DNA of 64,000 nt from Thuidium tamariscinum (lineage: Eukaryota; Streptophyta; Bryopsida; Hypnales; Thuidiaceae): the NCBI GenBank assembly GCA_947034885.2, contig OX344751.2, forward strand, positions 14,942,001-15,006,000, read 5' to 3'. Of the stretch, positions 61,301 to 64,000 are shown one piece after another. The notes below the pieces were generated by a model that saw only the letters and a list, made by a program, of their open reading frames with translations, was not told the origin of the DNA and searched no databases. A program made the position numbers and the translations under genes. Each line of letters starts with the position of its first letter. Position 1 is the stretch's first letter.

Positions 61301-62002
61301 TAATATATCCGCATTCTTCTTTTCAAACACATTTTGATAATTCTTATACTGCCTTCGAAGGTTTGTTGTCTCAGTGCTACAATCTGTCGCTGGAGTTGCA
61401 TAAGCTGCAAAAGTAGTTCCAATCTTCGCCGCACGCATAAATGCTCGAGCTCCAATAAATAATGGTTTCTGAAATTTTCGTGGCGAGAACGTTTCTTGTT
61501 TCTCTAAAGGTTTTGGTGCAGAAGGCTTGATGGGGACTAATTCTATACTATGATCAGATTAGTTTATGTAGAGATTATACTTTTCAAGCCAAGAAAGTCC
61601 TAGAATAATAGGGCTAGAAGAAAAACAAATAATATTATAAACTATTTGGCTATATTGGTCTTCTATCATTGTCTGTAAGGGAGCTGTCTCATGGATAACA
61701 TTACCAGAAGCTAAAAGTCTGCCATCAATAACCTCGACATGTACGGCCTTTGTCTTTTGAACTAACGATATTTTATGTAGTTTGACAAAAGACTCATCTA
61801 TAAAGCATGCAAAAGCTCCTAAATCTATTAAGGCATGAGTTTCAATCTTTGAAGGGCCTAAACGTATAGGTATTATGAAACAAAGACTAGGATTTGCGAA
61901 TGGTATAGGACCTAAAGATTTTGGAAGCGGTGTTGAATTCAATCGCACGATCCCTATTGTAGCTAGAAGTCGTTGTTTTCCTGCTGAATATTGGTACTCC
62001 AA
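58268..62002 (-). pseudogene. Chromovirus pol (protease, RT, RNase H, integrase, chromodomain), broken
   Basis: The protease site reads LIDLGA instead of the usual D-S/T-G (residue 61 of the segment starting at 62002). RT shows [20 protein letters not shown] and a YLDD catalytic box at 60782-60793. RNase H has FMKTDASDFALGAVLS and [10 protein letters not shown]. Integrase shows zinc-finger remnants (CDICSRSK), MDFITDLP and HHGLPDNIISD. A chromodomain with EYEVEDIL...YFIHLGGYSLSERAWEP is at about 58500-58636. The same frame holds from 62002 to about 59636 but is interrupted by many stops. Frameshifts then precede integrase and chromodomain. The final frame runs past the purine tract to a stop at 58268 inside the LTR. 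Confidence 0.88.
58386..58398 (-). other. Polypurine tract
   Basis: The minus strand reads GCTAGAAGAGGGGG immediately before the LTR start TGATGTCACG. It is the plus-strand primer for LTR-element DNA synthesis and fixes the inner LTR border. Confidence 0.7.
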
Positions 62003-63206
62003 ATTCGAGAGGTTTGTTGTCGTTTCTTAGAACAAGCATCGAGTTTATGTCCCTGATCTCCACAATAAAGGCATAATCGTTCTTGTCTTCGGCACCTCTT
62101 TTCTTGCTCAGTTAGAGGTTTGAACCTTACAGCATCGATTTGCATGTCTTCGACTTTAGATGATTTGCTTGAGGTACTAGTTGAAGCAGTAGCGGCATAA
62201 TTTGCATATGACCGGGGCATAGTCTATACTCGCTTCTCTTGTTGTTTTTCGAATAGCCGATTGTCACATTTGACCGCTTAAGAAATTGCTTCGCTAAGTG
62301 TCGAAGGATCTGGCAAGAAAAGTAACAAATCCTTCACTTCATCCCGTAAGCCATAATAGAATTGGCTTATCAATGCTTGTTCTCCCCAATTGATATCACA
62401 TGCTAACTATCGAAAGTTAGAAGTATAAATCGATGCTGCTCGACGACCTTGTCGTAAGTTCCGAATTCTTGTTGTCGTAGCACGTATTTTATCGTGCTTG
62501 CTAAACGCTTCTTCAAAAGCTGCTAAAAATGTGTCGAAGTTGTCAAGAATTAAAGATTTCTTTTCATAAAGTGGTGCGAACCAAGAGAGTGCTTGTTCAG
62601 ATAACAAGGTTCTCACCAATCCGATGCAAGTTGCATCCATCGTACATCGTAGAGGTTGCAGCAGCAAAACAAGTTGAACTTGATTGACAAAGCCTCGAAA
62701 CTTTGAACGCATTCCATCGGATTTCTCAGGAAGGTTGACCCTGGGCTCTTTGATCTCAATGGGAAGTGAGATTGACGCCTGCAATCGTACACTTGGCGAA
62801 TTGTCGGTCTGTATTGCTGGTACATGAATTGAATCAGCTGATTGTTGAAGTTTTGCCTCCAAGCCACACAATCTTGAATTCAGTTCTTCCGTTTGCTTGA
62901 ACATGCGTTCGCAATCCATATTCATGGCTGTCAGAGTAGCCATGATAGTATCTAGTTTTGAATTCTTCATAATTGCTTTGCTTACTCCATCCATCAGAAG
63001 AATTTCTAATAAAACACGTTTATAATGACTACACGATCTCGCAGAATTGGGACAATGAATGGAGTAGGTTGAGCTAATAGTCTTTGAAATTCTGCTTCAC
63101 TGAATTGGTTGACAATTATCTCTCTGAGTTCTATTTTGGACTTACTAATGACACGAATATCAAGATTGGAATTGAACTCTCGAATCAATGGTCTATTCAA
63201 ATCCAT
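61963..63206 (-). pseudogene. Chromovirus gag remnant
   Basis: The main frame from 62994 encodes a helical capsid-type region (ALSWFAPLYE, FDTFLAAFEEAFSKHDK). After an in-frame break (stop at 62407 and the gap to 62220) the same frame resumes with a CCHC zinc knuckle, CLYCGDQGHKLDAC, at 62032-62073. A leader frame at 63206-63006 (MDLNRPLIREFNSNLDI) is in a different phase and may be the displaced start. The protease frame overlaps the gag end in another phase. Confidence 0.8.
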
Positions 63207-63391
63207 AAAACTTCTAGACTAATGACATGGAAAGTTCTTTGAGAATGAAGAGCTTACAAGCAACGACACCAGTTTAGAAGTGGGTAATCCGCAACTCCTA
63301 AGATACTTCACGTACTTCAAATAGAGGGGTCATCTACACTTTAGTTAGAAGAAGAGAAGTTCTGATGATGTTGAAGGTAGTCTCAACAAAC

Positions 63392-63545
63392 TATCAGGGA
63401 TAGACTTAAACAGGACAGAATGAACAGAGAAATCTCCAACAGATACACAACAAGAGTTTGTCTAAGAACTAGATGTATTTTAGATGACAAGTGTATACAG
63501 AGATGACTCAGAGTTCGAGCCGAAGCTAGATGCTATGAACTAGAG
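63392..63545 (-). repeat. Truncated 5' LTR remnant
   Basis: Aligns with 57955-58108 with about 13 differences by eye. Similarity stops abruptly after GAACTAGAG. The missing outer part corresponds to U3 with the TATA box and the heat-shock-type motifs, so the remnant has no promoter. Confidence 0.8.
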
Positions 63546-64000
63546 CCGGGGAGATCACTCCTTGTAATTTTAAGCATACACCTGAGTTAAGAGGGTATTT
63601 AATATAGGGCTATTTACCTTCATTTTGGTAATTAAAATGACCGTATTTTTACATATAAATTCAATTATTTGGTTTTTATAGTTAGGCTATCTTATATACA
63701 AAATTTATATGTCTAATTTTTTCATATCCATTTACAACACACTATAAAAGTAGTGTCTTACATATACACTATTTAAAAAAAAATATGCACTATTTGTATT
63801 GTAGTACAATTTCAAATGACAAATAAAAATATAAAATGCAACAATAGTTTTAAATATTCTAAATTCTATGCTATGTATTCTAAATAACCTAATAAGGTGA
63901 ATAATAAACATCATAGAAATATTAAATATAGTTATGATACTAAAACTAAGAAAAACACCAATACTAGTAATATAACATGAACAACATGAGAAATTGACAC
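63546..64000. other. AT-rich flank
   Basis: No gene or element recognised to the window end. Confidence 0.4.

Larger units (their letters stand above)
57955..63545 (-). mobile_element. Decayed Ty3/gypsy chromovirus
   Basis: Order on the minus strand is truncated 5' LTR, gag, protease, reverse transcriptase, RNase H, integrase, chromodomain, polypurine tract, 3' LTR. That is the Ty3/gypsy order, and the chromodomain places it among chromoviruses. The shared 154 bases of the two LTRs differ at about 13 positions by eye, so the insertion is not recent. No clear primer-binding site was found next to the 5' LTR. It cannot be autonomous. Confidence 0.9.

Noticed and set aside
63250..63275. TGGTGTCGTTGC on the minus strand as the chromovirus primer-binding site
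   Set aside because: It lies about 120 bases from the LTR end defined by comparing the two LTRs, while a true site should abut the LTR. It could be real only if the LTR border is wrong.
1..64000. tRNA, rRNA or CRISPR features
   Set aside because: No cloverleaf with promoter boxes, rRNA core sequence or spaced identical repeats of CRISPR type was noticed. The only regular array is the 47-bp intronic one, which has no spacers.

Overview
The window looks like nuclear DNA from a land plant or close streptophyte relative. It is AT-rich and repeat-dense. It holds two intron-containing genes with plant-type proteins, a chromodomain Ty3/gypsy element, hAT, CACTA and Harbinger-type DNA transposons, and a short TTTAGGG-type (plant) telomere-like run. 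The species cannot be told from the sequence. Nothing suggests an organelle or a bacterium.

Only two genes look intact, both on the minus strand. The first (29091-32908, 3 exons, 140 aa) is a methionine-R-sulfoxide reductase B with all four zinc cysteines, the catalytic cysteine and the resolving cysteine. Its 3.1-kb first intron carries a seven-copy 47-bp tandem array and telomere-like repeats. The second (47959-50285, 7 exons, 376 aa) is the SMC5/6-complex kleisin NSE4. All splice junctions of both genes could be placed with GT-AG borders and consistent phases.

The rest is mobile DNA and its remains. Positions 1-2000 are dominated by a 1.9-kb inverted repeat with a mirrored 96-bp exon-like segment. 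From 7 to 29 kb, and again at 34, 40 and 52-54 kb, there are several non-autonomous transposon families reconstructed here from their ends: three families (called A, B and C here) with CCCCTAAA-like ends and TTAA target duplications; a 733-bp family D with 4-bp target duplications; and family E with AGGTAGGAGCACC-like ends and TA target duplications. A 71-nt near-perfect RNA-type hairpin lies at 12730-12800.

Positions 36003-45515 hold a nested structure: a decayed hAT element (8-bp target duplication) interrupted by a 5.3-kb CACTA element (3-bp duplication AGC), which itself contains a family A insertion. Further right are a 150-bp Harbinger/Tourist-like MITE (46.5 kb), NSE4, more family B copies, a possible solo LTR (54 kb) and a decayed chromovirus (57955-63545, minus strand). 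The chromovirus 3' LTR carries heat-shock-element-like motifs upstream of a TATA box, while its 5' LTR has lost that promoter half. The most interesting signals are the TTAA families, the large palindrome, the hairpin and the nested insertion record. No new multi-gene system was found.
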